Of a DNA stretch of 64,000 nucleotides, positions 1-12,314 are shown in pieces. Numbering within the stretch: position 1 is the first letter of the stretch; the number at the start of each line of letters is the position of its first letter. The stretch comes from Wuchereria bancrofti (lineage: Eukaryota; Nematoda; Chromadorea; Rhabditida; Onchocercidae), in NCBI GenBank assembly GCA_005281725.1, contig SSBO01000003.1:581396-645395 (forward strand), written 5' to 3'. Below the pieces are notes generated by a model. It made no database searches and was not told the origin of the DNA. It saw nothing but the letters and a program-made list of their open reading frames with translations. The position numbers and the translations under genes were made by a program.

Positions 1-667
1 TTTTTTTTCTATTTGAATTTGAAATTTGATAAATGAAGCAACAGAAATATGCTAAAACTGACACAGGAATCTACTGAAAAAATCACATTCTTAAAAGCGT
101 TAATCTCAAAATATGCATTCAGTTGTGATACTACTCTTCACAATAATCTAGTAATTTTCTTCTAAAGATCAGAAAAATTTGCCATATGCCTGATACATTC
201 CCAAAACTTTAATAGCAGAAGCCTCTTTAGTGAAGACACTGGAAAGGAAAGAGATTCTAAATAATTTGTATCTTTCAATTTTCATATTATAAGTGCAAGA
301 CTTTCCACTTAATAAATAATTCACAGAACGATGAGAGAATTTCATGAAGCAGTTATCTGAAATGCCCTTGCAATTACACTACCAAAAATTTTTCAAAACT
401 CTCGAATTCTTAAACTTCACCTTACCTTTCAATCACTTTACAACAATACCATAACTGAAATGTAAGAAACACACACTAGACAATAGCTAACAGTACTAGT
501 AAAGGCGCTAACATTTGGTAATGAAAAGAAAATTAAAAAGTTTTTACCAAAAGCAATATATATTTGAAAGAAAAACAACAACTTGATTCACAACGATGTG
601 CCAGTTGTGTTTTTGAAATATTGAAGAAGTGTACAATGAGCACACAATGAGCAGGAAATAATGCATT
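1..667. other. AT-rich flank, no gene recognised
   Basis: I see no coding potential with family resemblance here on either strand. Part of it must be the 3' untranslated region of the minus-strand TPRKB gene, whose stop codon lies at 668-670. No clear poly(A) signal stands out. Confidence 0.5.
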
Positions 668-2989
668 TTAAATACAATCTTTGGTAGCAATTCGGGTTAT
701 GATTGCATCACTTATTGTTTCTTCGTTGTATTCGGATTCCTTCACTTTGTATAACTAAAAGTTTCCATCTTTCATTACTTTAAAAACATCAAGTCACGGA
801 ATGATGATGGGAGTTAGTTTTCCAAGTTTTGGTAATAATTCTTCACTTGTGTTCAATAGTGAAAAATTCTATTAAATAAATAGTTATTAAAAATAAATAA
901 CATTTGTTTTGCTCTAACAGTAACATCTAGTATTTTTTAATAACTCAATAAATCGATTCAGCTTTTCACACCCCTTTTAAACCTCCTGTTCAATTTAAAG
1001 AAGCTCAAAATATATTATGAAAATGCTCAAAATAATAACTTCTGTTGTTATCTGAGTGCACCAAAATTCTCCAAAAAAACATCCTAAGACCATCAAAGTG
1101 TTGACGAAACAAATTTTGACATAAAATTTCAAATCTCCATCTAACCTTTTTAATACGTTTGTAATCCGCCAACTGAGGTAGCATGGTCATCGGAACTGGC
1201 TTACCATCAATTTTCTTTGCCACTTTAACCATTTTCTCACCACTTTCGTCGTCAAAAATACCAACCAAAAGGTTACGACTTTCTTCCGTAATCCCAAATG
1301 TTAATAATGATTCTAATATCTACAAATATATTTCAATTTCCGATTAAATAGTATGAAACGATAATACAATAAACTTCTCTAAGTAAAAAATTTGTAATAA
1401 CTCCGCCAAAACATAAGCAATGTGAAAACAGATATAAAATTGAAGTTGTATCAAAAATGTCTAAAATCCGGAAACATTTCACAACACTTTATAAATCCCA
1501 AATCTTAACCCGAATTTTTGCTCTCTTCTTATTGGCTTCATGCTAACAAAAAATTTGAAATCTATGATTTTCCGTATCTTAAACAAAATAAATTTGAAAA
1601 AAGACTGAAATAGTTCCTCTAAAAAATCGTAATGAAAAAATGAAAAAGAAAAAGTGACTTACATTCCGGTCAGGTGATAATGAGTATATCAGTTCAGCAT
1701 GAAGCGTTCGTGTTGAAAGTCGATTATGTGCAGCTTGGTGGACAGCCTTATTTGCTGCTGCTAAAAGTGTGAAAACTTCCAAAACCTAGAAAAATGTCCC
1801 GTTTAAAACGAATAATGTCAGTGGAAGAAGCAAGAACTTTTTTCCTTCTTTCTCCTTAGCAAAACTACATTCAGTAACGCAGTAGAAATGGAAAGAGATC
1901 TTATAACATCACAATAATATCGATAGCAGTGTTAATTAATAAACATTGGTGACTAGTTATTTACAACAGAATTTTAAATTTTATATATCTTTGATACGCT
2001 AACTTTAATCAATAGGCAAACACAGTGGCCCATATCTGGGTTGCTGAATTGAATTTAGCAAATAATTATAGCAAAAACTATGAGAATGCCAATCGAAGAA
2101 AGCAGAAACCATGTCAGCCATAGTGCATACCGTAAATTACTTATATTCTATTTTGAATGAAATTATTTATACAATAAAGATTAATGAGCAATTAGAACAG
2201 TTGTTAAGCGCCTCTATTAGAAGAAAATAGGGATCAACTGTCATAACGATAGCAAAAGGTAGTCAGATTATGAAGGGAAATTTTATATAAACCACCGTAG
2301 TCAATATCGAAGCAGTAACAGTTCATTTATACATTAGTTAGATTGATTAAAGCGAATTCACCAGTGGATCACCATGGACCAGAAAACTATAGGAAATGAG
2401 AAGACCAACGCAAGTCAAATAGTACACCGAGACAATAAAATTGGTGCATTAACAATAAGACCAGCTCAACAAGCTATGGTTCAACCAGTAGAACTACGAA
2501 CTGAGCAACTTACGAATTCAACAAACATTAAACTTCCTTGCTATTGTTGTATCACAAAGTTTTGGTATGCTAAAAGTATTTTGATCATTTCCAAGGAAGG
2601 TTTCAACGGTTTTTGCCAGCTATCAAAACATTAAGGATTGGGACGATCTTTACTGGCTTTGTTTCTTTCATTAACTCATTTATTCATCAGCTTAAAACGA
2701 TAACAAATTATTTTTGAGTCAGCACAAATTTTTACAAATGCTTACAACTAGCTGTAGAATCTTTCAAATTTCATTAAACCAAATTAATTTAGCTATTAAA
2801 TTTGAACTCGATATTGATTACCAATTCAGGTTTGATCAAAGCAGCATCGATTGATCCATCTATTAGTGCTTGTTTCAATTCGGAAGCATTCTTCACATCG
2901 GTAAACAAACAAACGCGAAAAAATCGTCTCTGCGAGATGTCGTACGGATCTGGTAAAAGTTCGAATAACCGAGAGGTGCCTGATTTCAT
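668..2989 (-). CDS. TPRKB: EKC/KEOPS complex subunit TPRKB (Cgi121 homologue), 4 exons
   Basis: Exons on the minus strand are 2989-2822, 1785-1663, 1319-1146 and 754-668. All joins are phase 0 and use GT/AG. They give 183 residues, against about 175 for human TPRKB. Diagnostic segments in order are FTDVKNASELKQ with GSIDAALIKPEL (exon 1), LLAAANKAVHQ and TRTLHAELIYSLSPDRN (exon 2), LLTFGITEESRNLLVGIFDD (exon 3), and ISDAIITRIATKD near the C-terminus (exon 4). Each matches the corresponding Cgi121 block in order. In known biology Cgi121/TPRKB binds the Bud32/PRPK kinase and helps KEOPS deliver tRNA for N6-threonylcarbamoyl-adenosine (t6A) synthesis. The ATG at 2989 was chosen because it opens the conserved frame. 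An out-of-frame ATG at 3020 opens a 64-codon frame that overlaps this start, so the true 5' end is less certain than the rest. Confidence 0.95.
2374..2634 (+). CDS. Small hypothetical ORF inside TPRKB intron 1, opposite strand
   Basis: An 86-codon uninterrupted frame starts at an ATG in a good context (ATCACCATGG). A TATATAA box lies at 2284-2290, about 85 bases upstream. The first two thirds are polar (Q, N, T, E, R). The last third carries a CYCC cluster, then a short hydrophobic stretch (SILIISKEG). The base composition is less AT-biased than the surrounding intron. I do not recognise the product and see no paralogue in the window. It may be a real nested gene, a first exon, or a chance ORF. 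Confidence 0.3.
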   Translation: MDQKTIGNEKTNASQIVHRDNKIGALTIRPAQQAMVQPVELRTEQLTNSTNIKLPCYCCITKFWYAKSILIISKEGFNGFCQLSKH

Positions 2990-4456
2990 TCGCTTCTTCC
3001 CTCTTCAATATATCACTCATTATTACAAAGCAGGAAAAGAATTTATTGCAAAAAGTAAGCTGCAAGTTATGGAAAATAATATAAAATATAATATTAAATA
3101 TAAAAATATGAAAATTGCCTAAATTTTTTTTTTTTTTTGAATATTCATTGTTAGAAATGGAATCCAACTATGAGTATTTAAATGAATAATTTCTGATTTT
3201 GAGTTCATTGTTGATTTTCTGAGTTCATTGACCGTGAATCAATACTCTATGTTCCATTCTTTTTCCTACCACATAAATATGTACTATCTATCATCCATCC
3301 TAACATCTTAAAGTACAGTTCATCGTATCACCCAACAACACCTGAATAAATTCCCAAATATAAGTCCAGCTCTAATCGAGACAGAATATATAGCGACGAG
3401 AAAGAGAACACATTTTTGGGAGATAATTAGTGATGAAAAGATCGAAAAATAGATGCTTAGTTTGAGATTAGGAATGTCAAAGACTAAGAGTAGATAGTAT
3501 AGAGGAAGAGATGAAAGATATTGGCAATTGAAAATTGACAACCACTTGAACTTAACGAGAACGCTCGCTAAACGCCGGATGATAGGGTTCTCATCGTTTA
3601 CTGATTTTTAAATGTGATTCTAAATCTGAGAGATGGCTATGAAATGAAATGGAGAAAAGGGTAAATTTGACGAGTATAAAAGAAAAGTTTGAAATATTTC
3701 AAATTGATGTATGTTGTAAGGAAATCAAAAATTCTACGATATTTGTTTGTATTTCGATAAGTAAATATTGAATTGCTAAACTTTTGGAAACGGAAAATGT
3801 GGTGCATTCCTTTCATTACGGAATGGTAAATAATGTTGAAAAAGAAATTTGGAAAACTTTCTTGTTGATTTAAGCTAACGTTAGATTGATACATGCATAA
3901 TGGTTGAGTAATTCAGTCAGGTATTTCATAGCATGAAAGTTTTCTTACCTTGTAACAAGTGACATCGTTTCGTGACAAAATATACCAAAAAGTATCAGTT
4001 ACAGATAATAATGAGAAAGGATTGTTTAACAGTAAAATATTTTAAAATATATTATTTTGTGTTCATTTGTAGAAATTTTTAAAATTTTACCACTTTTATT
4101 GGATTGGCTTTTCCAATGTATGAACTGAAATTTTACACTACTTGCTTTCAAACTGATTATTGTGAACGTTACGGAAATAATCACTTGAAACAATACAAAG
4201 GAAAAAAAAGAAGAAATGAAAAGGAGCTAACAAAAGAAGGCTTAAGAAATTTTCGGAAGCTTCGCAAAATGCAAATTTATCGGCTAATTTTTTATGTCAT
4301 TTAAGTTTAACTGTAAACAGTCTTGAAATTTTGGAAAGTCTTACAGAAACATTTTTGCGATTCTCGCAGCTCTATCAACATTTAGTTTTTTTCATAATAT
4401 TTGAATAAAAGAACAAAATATTCGAAACAGAACAAATGTCATACTCGCAAAATTAT

Positions 4457-4484
4457 CGAATTAAGCTAATTATAGCTTAATTCG
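4457..4484. repeat. Perfect inverted repeat, 11-bp arms, 6-base loop
   Basis: The arm CGAATTAAGCT is followed by AATTAT and then the exact reverse complement AGCTTAATTCG. It could form a hairpin or serve as a dyad binding site. There is no adjacent gene within 1.4 kb. Confidence 0.8.
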
Positions 4485-6424
4485 TTGGTTTTTGACATAG
4501 TGTGATTATCACTGATTACTGTTGATCGTTGATATTCTTAACAGCAGTGTTTAAATAAATGACTTCCACAGGGTTTCGCTATTTTACACTAATAATTGTA
4601 ATTCAAATAAACAAGCTATGTTGAAAGAAAAAAGTTTTTTGATTCTGATCTCTCATTTTCATTAAAACAGCAATTAATTTTACTTAGAACATATAAAAAT
4701 GAAAGTAATGCATTTTCTCTTACATACTGCAAGGTAAAATGAATTTCTAAATAACTATTTTAAATTTAGATGGATAAGACTGGAATGAAATAACATCAAT
4801 GCACTTATTGAATTGAAGAGTGCTATGAAAATTTCAAACTTCATTCCTAGCCAAAGTAACACATATCGATAGATCAAAATTTAATGTGTATCAAGATTTA
4901 AACTCATTCATATCACTGAACGAACTATTAAATTAGATTAAAAATAAGACGTAACAAGGTGGTTGTTCTATATTTTAAGGTAGCTATAAAAAAAAAAGAA
5001 AAAAAAACCATATGGAAAAAGAAATGTAGAAAGGGGTGTAATGAGTGGGGTAAAAAAAATTGATCAAATTAGAACAATGTTGCCCATCTCTGCAGACAAA
5101 AATACAATTTAAACAGAAAAAGAAGCAATATTTCTCGAAGTTAAATGTCATTCTCTATTCAAACATTTTCCTATCATTATTGAGTAAATAAATGAAATTA
5201 AGAATGAAATGAGCAATCCAATACTTGTACTTTAAATGAGGAAATTTTAAAAGTGCAATGGAAGTGTAATTTACTTTCAGTCTATTTTCGACAAATAGAT
5301 GATTTACAAGTAAATAATTTGGATTACTTTAAAGAGATAATTTCATTCCTTAAACCAAACAAAATTTGTTTGAAAAAAAGAATCTACTTTCACGAATTTT
5401 AAAGATTAGAAATTATTAATTGAAGCATGAAATGGAAATATTTGCCTGTCACTAAGTTGAGATTTATCAAATTGACAAATGACTATCGTTATTTTCACAG
5501 GTTTTGCAAAAAGATTTTTTTTTTTTGTTTTTCAGAACATTTACAAAATACTTTTTTTTAATACAATCCTTTTTTTATTTTAAAGTTGAAGTTGCATAAT
5601 AAGAACTTTTCATTTATTTTTCTCAAATAATAATAATATAGGATTCGAGTTATGTTTTATAGATCAATGTATAATCAAAATGATTCGAGTATGAAATGAA
5701 TGAAATTATGATAAAAAAAGAGATGAAAGAAAAAAAAATGAATAATTCATTTATTTTCATAGTTTGTAGCATTCAAAAATAGTCGAAAAATTTTATTAGT
5801 CTTTTTTGAAACGTAATAATTAGAAGACTAAATAAGTAAGATAAGAAGAATTACTAAATCGTCGTCGTCATGGAGCAGATGTCTATGAGAGTATTACATC
5901 CACAAATGCTAAGAGAGATATTGACCGAAATCAATTTAAAGCGGCAAAATAAATGAATGCATTTGACTATTCTTCGATTTCCTTTCAAAATGACATTGTA
6001 ATATATGTTCTCTTAAGAATTTATGTATAAATTGACAAGTGAGAGTTAATTTTTTAGACTAATAGAATAGTACAAATAATTATAATTTAATTTAGTTAAA
6101 TGTAATATTCAATTAATACTACCTACCTATTACTATAATTGTTATTTAATTTAGTATACTAACAGAGATGTCATATATTGATATATCACTTCATTTGTCA
6201 ACAATCAAACTGAATTCATTTGTTGTGTAAGAAGTAATCAAAACTTGGTTAATTGCATTACTTTTTTATACTTCAGCATTATTTTATACTTAGGAAAAGG
6301 AGCACAAAGACGGGAAAAAAAAGTAGATAAATCAATAATTTTAATTTGAAATGCACATTTGAATGTAGCAACAGATGTTTATTTGCTATTTTAAACTAAT
6401 TTTTTCAAATATTTTGATTCTCTC

Positions 6425-6441
6425 TCACACACACACACACA
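6425..6441. repeat. CA dinucleotide microsatellite
   Basis: Short (CA)n tract preceded by CT repeats, in the gene-poor region. Confidence 0.85.
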
Positions 6442-7669
6442 GAAGAGAAGATTCGTTTGCTTACCTTTATGTTTTTCAATTGGTAAGAAAAAAAAAAAGC
6501 ACAATTTTTTGAGGATACTGAAGTGCAATAGCATTTATTGCTTTTGCTTTCTAATTCATTCAATTTTAGAATTTTAAAGCAAAGAAAAGATTATTTTATT
6601 ATAGACATGAAAGATTTGGAAATAGAATCATAAAATGTTGACTTAATCTTAAATATTATTATCTAGTCCAATTATTCGCTTCCAAATCATTCAATTATTC
6701 ATTCATATGCGATTTGCATATTTATGAGATTCTTTCGATTCAGAAATAAAAATATGCACAACTTACTTATCCTTAAGTACCTCAACCATTTCTTTAAATT
6801 TTCTCTTCAATTTCGTTCAAAGTCAGAAGCCACCATTTCATCATTTTTTTTTTTTTAATAGCGTCAATTTAAGGCGAATTTCTCAGAATTTCTTCTAATA
6901 TTCCTGAAAAAAAGTGAGTTTTCTGAGTAAAACAAAAAAAAAAAAAAAAAAATGGAAAATCATAACAGTGCACATAGATCTTAAAAGAACTCGTCGAAGG
7001 ACTGTCGCAATTTTTTTTTTTTATAAAAATTCAAAATACTAAACATTATTGATCCATTTCCTATATAGTATCTTTTAAAGCTGCAAATGACTCTTACATC
7101 CATCCTTAAAAGAGCTTTAAATAAAATTAATTAAAGGCAGGATAATCATCTTCTAGCCAGTTCCTCCCAACAATGTTATCAACTGTGCAAAATTTTTACA
7201 ACTCGAGCAATAAAATGAATTTGATTAAAAGAAATCGTCCAGAAATTGTCCAATATGTCCAGTAGAGAGAAGCAAAATAGTTAATTTATTCAGGATTTGC
7301 TAGCATTAAATTTTTTTACGATATATTTTCAATTGATTAATAAAAATTATAAACTTGAAGAATTTTATGTCAGAATAATTCACCAAATCATCTACTCGTT
7401 TGAGTACTTCATAATAAGACCATAGAAAAACAACAAATACAACAATTCAAGCTTTAATCAATTTTGTACAATTTTCTCCGCATGCAATTTAGATGCTTGA
7501 TTGCAAGTTCTTTTTTTTTTCTTCAGTTTTTTTAATAGGCTCATTTTTTCCCAATTAAATTACTGTTCCATTCTTTTTTTTTTTTTTTCATTAATGCAAT
7601 TGACTTCTGAAAGTAAATTCCAGCATTCTATTACAAAGAATTTCTATTTTAGCAATTAGAAGACTGAGA

Positions 7670-7960
7670 GCAAAAGAGGCCTCACATTTGAAATACTTGA
7701 TGAATTGAGCCAGAATGCCTCATCAAAACTGGGCAACTTTTAGAGCCTGCTAAAGGACTAGGCTAACATATTGTTGCCTATGTTCACAGATGCAAATCTA
7801 TCACTTATTGGCAAAACTTTAGATATTGCTTATGGCCTATCAGTAGTGATTATGCTAGGCACATGACACAGATAGACATGCATACATGGCTATATTGGTT
7901 ACAATGCATGCCTCAAATGTGTCACAAATGTCACCACATTCAGATAAAGCAGTTCTGAAT
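7670..7960. other. Compositional island, unrecognised
   Basis: This stretch is visibly less AT-rich than its surroundings and repeatedly contains GGCCT, GCCTA and TAGGC words. On the plus strand, after a stop near 7765, one frame stays open for about 64 codons to about 7960. It is rich in W, H and C, ending in a cluster like CMPQMCHKCHH. I do not recognise a family. It could be an eroded mobile element or an exon of an unknown gene. A second island with similar words lies at 41.8-43.0 kb. Confidence 0.3.
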
Positions 7961-8916
7961 GGAATAATTTTACGATGAAATTTTTAGTTATCACAGTGAG
8001 TTCAATATTCTAAATTTTAAAGAGAAGTCGAAGGAAGAAAAAAAAAAAAGAAACAAGCTGTGAGGTAAAAGTGAGACTTAAGTAATGAATAGGTCTGGAA
8101 TGTTCCCTTACTTAACACTGGTTGTTTCAGTAAAAGATGTACTTTTAAAGATGAAAAAAAATTTTTAAAGTATATTTGTTTTAGAGGCAATATTTGATAG
8201 TTTAAAAGCTATTACCATCGTTATTGGAGGAATTTTGGAAAGGTTTTTGTGAATATTCATAGTGGAGGAAATATTTAAAAAATCGAAGCTATTCGCCAAA
8301 ACTCAAGAATGGAAAATAAATTTCATTGGGATGTTTGAAGTGTAAAATCCGTAACCTACATTTCAGATCAAAGTGTTAAAAGCTTCAATAATCAGTTGAA
8401 GTGATAGATAAGAAAGATAGCTCAAACTAAACATGAAAGAATTATTAATCTAGAATTAATCTGTGGATTAATTTCATTTTATTGTTTGCCATTTTATCTA
8501 AACTGATATGATATTCAAATATTCCTAGCTACGAATGTAATTCTTTTTTAAAAATCATTTTGACACCACTAAAGTAGAGAATTGATAGGAGTGGAAATAA
8601 TTCGTAATATAAACTGATAGAAAAAAGAATGGGAAAATGGGATTAATCATTTCAAAGTGATAAATTGGAACACAGCAAATGTAAATGAAATGAATGGAAA
8701 AGCTAAAATTGAAATGATTTTAATTGAAATGAGAGAAATAGGCTACCTCATCTAAATTATACGGCAAATAAATTACATTATCGAATGTTAAAACAACATC
8801 TTTTAGCACACATACATTTCACTTCTACCAATCATTAATCACTCAATCATTTGCCGTCATCATTTTAGAGTAATAAACAATCAAAGCAATCGATGAAAAA
8901 GAAATATATGAATTCA

Positions 8917-8936
8917 GAAGAAGAAGAAGAAGAAGA
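8917..8936. repeat. GAA trinucleotide microsatellite
   Basis: A short run of GAA units at the end of line 8881, in noncoding sequence. Confidence 0.85.
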
Positions 8937-9971
8937 GGAAAGTGTGATAAATTTTATCGAAATATTTTACGCTCAATTAACTAATTTAATCTTGACATTC
9001 ATTTCCTTCTATGGCTACATATAGTGAACTTTTGATTATCTTAGAGCAATGAAAATATTAATGAAATGTTTTAGTTTGAAATTAATGAATGAATGATTAG
9101 TAAAACAGGTAATAAACAGTAAAGAATAGATGATAGCAAGTATCGTAGTTGTTTTGATGACTAAAGTAGACGATCAAAGGTATGCAAACATAGGTATTGG
9201 TGAATAGTACTACATGGCATGAAGTAATAATATAAATGTAAATATTTTCGTATTAGAGCAGAAAAATTGTTGTTATATTTAAAGTTGTTATATTTCAAAA
9301 AAAAAAAAGTTGTTATATTTCATTTTGGAAAAGGACGGTCACAACTTTCCTAATTATCATTTCTTGAAGAACTAATAATTAATAATCACATCCTGAAAAT
9401 GAAACGATGTACTTATATAGTAAGAATTAAGCATTATAAGTAAGAGTATATTCGGAACTGAAAGTCCTTAGGCTACAAAATTGTCAATCCTAGTATCATA
9501 TCAGTTAGATTGATAAGCAAAGATATGAATTAAGTCCAAACTAAACCTCAAAATGGCAAATAATTACTATAAAAAGTTCAAATAAGCAATTAAATGTTGA
9601 AACTGCGAAGTAAAAGAAGAAAGAATGATTATGACAAATCTCGAAATTATTCAGAGACTTCCTGTTTCAGACTGGTTTCAATCGTTTGTATGTTTTTCTG
9701 AATTTATTTTATGTAATAATATTCCAGTTTTTATCAAATATTATATCTTTCTAAATCTCTCTGAAATTTTGGAACTAATTCTCATTTTGTAGAATTACGA
9801 AGATATCTGTTCCTCATTCCGAATACCAAAACAAAAGTGAAACTTCCAGTAAGTTTGCGCAATGACCGTCAACGTAACTCAACCATTATGTTATGATGAA
9901 AGGAAGTAAGAGCAAAATAGTTGTGGTGCATGTGCGTGCAGCAGCATGCTTTTGCAATTCTTGTTTAAACT

Positions 9972-9988
9972 GCAAATGTAATTTCAGG
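9972..9988 (+). promoter_or_regulatory. Candidate spliced-leader acceptor of MRPS21
   Basis: The sequence ATTTCAG ends at 9987, leaving only one base before the ATG at 9989. This fits a nematode trans-splice acceptor and supports that start codon over the longer frame that begins upstream at 9893. Confidence 0.6.
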
Positions 9989-10614
9989 ATGGTACGTTGC
10001 TGGCGGGGAACATTAAAACAACCTTTCGGTATAAAACTATTCTGGAATATTCATCACGCTCATCCACGATTTCTCAACAAAACGGTTCTTGTTATTAATA
10101 ATGATGTTACAGCTGCTTTTCATTTACTTAACAGGTTTTTTTCTTTTATTTACTCGGTGAATATTAAAATTGGCTTATTAGATATGGTATTATATAGAAA
10201 ATGTATGCTTCAGATTTATATGACCAATAAATGGTGAGAAGAACCAGGTTGAAGGATTCTAAAATATTACAGACACTTTTTTTTTTCTATGATGCTCTGA
10301 TAAATAATTGCATAGAACAGTAAGCTTCATTGCTTATTCACATATTTCGAATATTTTTTTTTTCTTTGCTGACTCTCTGCTGTTGTTTTTTTATGATATG
10401 GATTGTAATTATATTCCAGTTCAGGTTAATGAACAATGAAGGTTTGCTGGATATTTTACGAAAAACACGATATTATCGGAAACCGTATATGCAGCGGAAT
10501 GAATTATCGAGAGAAATTTCTAAGGCAATCATTAATGAAGATATGCGGCGGAAAATACAGTTTTTGATGCGAAAAAATCGACCCGATCCATATCCAGGCC
10601 AAATGACTACGTGA
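9989..10614 (+). CDS. mrps-21: Mitochondrial small ribosomal subunit protein bS21m (MRPS21), 2 exons
   Basis: Exons are 9989-10134 and 10425-10614, joined in phase 2, giving 111 residues. The human protein has 87 residues, and nematode forms carry a longer N-terminus. The body matches bS21m: HHAHPRFLNKTVLV, then DVTAAFHLLNR, then NNEGLLDILRKTRYYRKP, and a C-terminal QFLMRKNRPDP block equivalent to the human NFLMRKNRADP. The acceptor was set at TTCAG before GTTAATG because the upstream AG five bases earlier would give an immediate stop. The product is a component of the mitochondrial 28S ribosomal subunit. The basic N-terminus (MVRCWRGTLK) fits mitochondrial import. The gene is convergent with the proteasome gene downstream. 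Confidence 0.95.
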
Positions 10615-11093
10615 TTGTGTCGTAGAATGTTACAGTACTGGAATATTGAGGCTTATAGTGGTTAAGGAATAAGCTTGACAATTTTGCCGAAGATAATTCA
10701 GTAAGGAAAATGTTCGCTAGGCTTTTTAACTGTGCTGAACTATTCCATATTTCTAAAAAAATTCTATACTTCTGTCGCTAAATTGGTTCTGCGAACTCTC
10801 TTTCTGGATGATTTATTCAGTGTTATCATGAAATCAGTAGGTCTTTATTGATGCACAAAAATTAAATCAAATATGAGAAAACCAAACAACAGTGTTAAAA
10901 AATTCCCTTCTGTTTTAAATGCCAATTAAACAAGTATAGAATTTTCGGCCCGATTTGTAAAATTTTGGCTATTTTCAAAAGGTCAATGCATGCAGCTGTT
11001 ACTGTTAAAAATAATGAACAAAGTTATGAAAACCTCGCAAGTTTTAGGAACTTTAATGCAAATTAAGGAGAACCGGGCAATCTTTTTGTAGCT
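10615..11093. other. Convergent intergenic region
   Basis: This lies between the stop codons of MRPS21 (plus) and PSMB3 (minus) and should contain both 3' untranslated regions. TTTATT at about 10812 and 10844 reads as AATAAA on the minus strand and could serve PSMB3. No other gene is seen. Confidence 0.6.
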
Positions 11094-12294
11094 TTAGTCC
11101 ATCCTAGTTTTGATAGTTTTTATGTTAACTTTATCTTTAGTTATTGTATAAACGATCGCACCCCAACCAGAAGCTGCGTCACGTTCCATTGCAGATAGCA
11201 TTGACTGCGCTGTAGCTTCGAATAACTCATCAGGATTCATGTCTTCTTTCCAGAATCCTGAAGTTCCAGCAAATTTGAAAAATCACAATACTCTCATGAA
11301 TGATTTTCAAGTAAACAGCCTGAAATTCCTTACTTAACCTTAGCAAAAGTATAGTAACTCACAGAACGGAGTTATATCATTTGACCGACCCTGTATGAGG
11401 AGAAAGCATAAGTTCGTGCTTACCACAAAATGATACATATGATATATCAAAGATCGAATACAATCATCATAATATAAAACAAAATAACCTTCACAGACGC
11501 CTAATAAATATTCAGTTCCCGTTCCCACAGCAACAAAGTCGTTAGGGGCAGAGATACAACCTATGGTATCCATGGCACAAATATACGGTTTATTGGTTGT
11601 CGGGTCAAGTCCTGCTATCAGTGGTTCTGTAAAATAACCACCGAAGCGATGTTGATATAACAGATTCGATACCATCACAGCCGCTACCTAGAAAAAATCA
11701 AATTTGATAGATGGAGTCAAGCTTCCTGAAATCCAAAACTGCCTCCCCTGAAAATCAAAAACCATCTCTTCTACTCGATATCTCCAGTAATTACAAAGAT
11801 GTGTCATGATTAAATGTCACATTTCTTTGAGATTTTCCATACTTACCTCAGGTTTTATCTTTCGATTCTCTCTTAATTCATATAGATTCTTCCGGAAAGT
11901 GATTTTGTCAAGAACTGTTTTAGCATCTGAATTGAATCCACCTAAGCCGATATAAACTTTTTCACCCAATTTATGCACCTGCAATGTAAAAGAATCCAAT
12001 TTTAACACAAAAAATAAAAAAGAAGATTCAGGCAGGTGACTTCATCTATGTTAACTAATTTCAACTCCAAATCCTGTAAATCTTCCGTTCATCCTTGCCT
12101 TCTTTATCCTAGAAAGGATAGGTAATTGTGGAATTAACAATATTTTGTGCCAAAAAAACCGAAGAAATTACCTTCTTCATATTCGTAGCGATTGTTGTCA
12201 TCTGTTCACCAAGTCGCAAATCAGAAGCAATGCAAACACAGTCGTTCCCTGCCATCGCCAAAATAGTACCACCACTATAGCTCATAATAGACAT
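11094..12294 (-). CDS. pbs-3: 20S proteasome subunit beta type-3, 4 exons
   Basis: Minus-strand exons are 12294-12172, 11978-11847, 11687-11489 and 11257-11094, with phases 0, 0, 1. They give 205 residues, the same length as human PSMB3. The N-terminus MSIMSYSGGTILAM is almost identical to the family. Later blocks are KVYIGLGGFNSDAKTV, RKNLYELRENRKIKPE, MVSNLLYQHRFGGYFTEP, IAGLDPTTNKPYICAMD and the final IKTIKTRMD. Beta-3 is a structural, non-catalytic subunit of the beta rings of the core particle. In keeping with this, there is no propeptide ending in Gly-Thr that would expose a catalytic threonine. The start is fixed by homology and by a trans-splice acceptor nine bases upstream. The SUMO protease gene lies on the same strand about 1.1 kb upstream. 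Confidence 0.98.
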
Positions 12295-12303
12295 GATGAA
12301 TAA

Positions 12304-12314
12304 CTGAAGATAAT
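12304..12314 (-). promoter_or_regulatory. Candidate spliced-leader acceptor of PSMB3
   Basis: On the minus strand ATTATCTTCAG ends at 12304, nine bases before the ATG at 12294. This is a typical nematode trans-splice arrangement. Confidence 0.6.

Larger units (their letters stand above)
2990..9971. other. Gene-poor AT-rich region
   Basis: About 7 kb lie between the divergent TPRKB and MRPS21 genes. Frames at 3320-3541, 3637-3894 and 4104-4304 lack family resemblance, splice context or codon bias and were not called. The region holds a perfect palindrome (4457-4484), microsatellites near 6.4 and 8.9 kb, many poly-A and poly-T runs, and a compositionally distinct island at 7.67-7.96 kb. Confidence 0.5.

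Noticed and set aside
4104..4304. 66-codon lysine-rich plus-strand ORF
   Set aside because: Low-complexity K/R/N content typical of AT-rich chance frames, no splice or promoter context, no family match.
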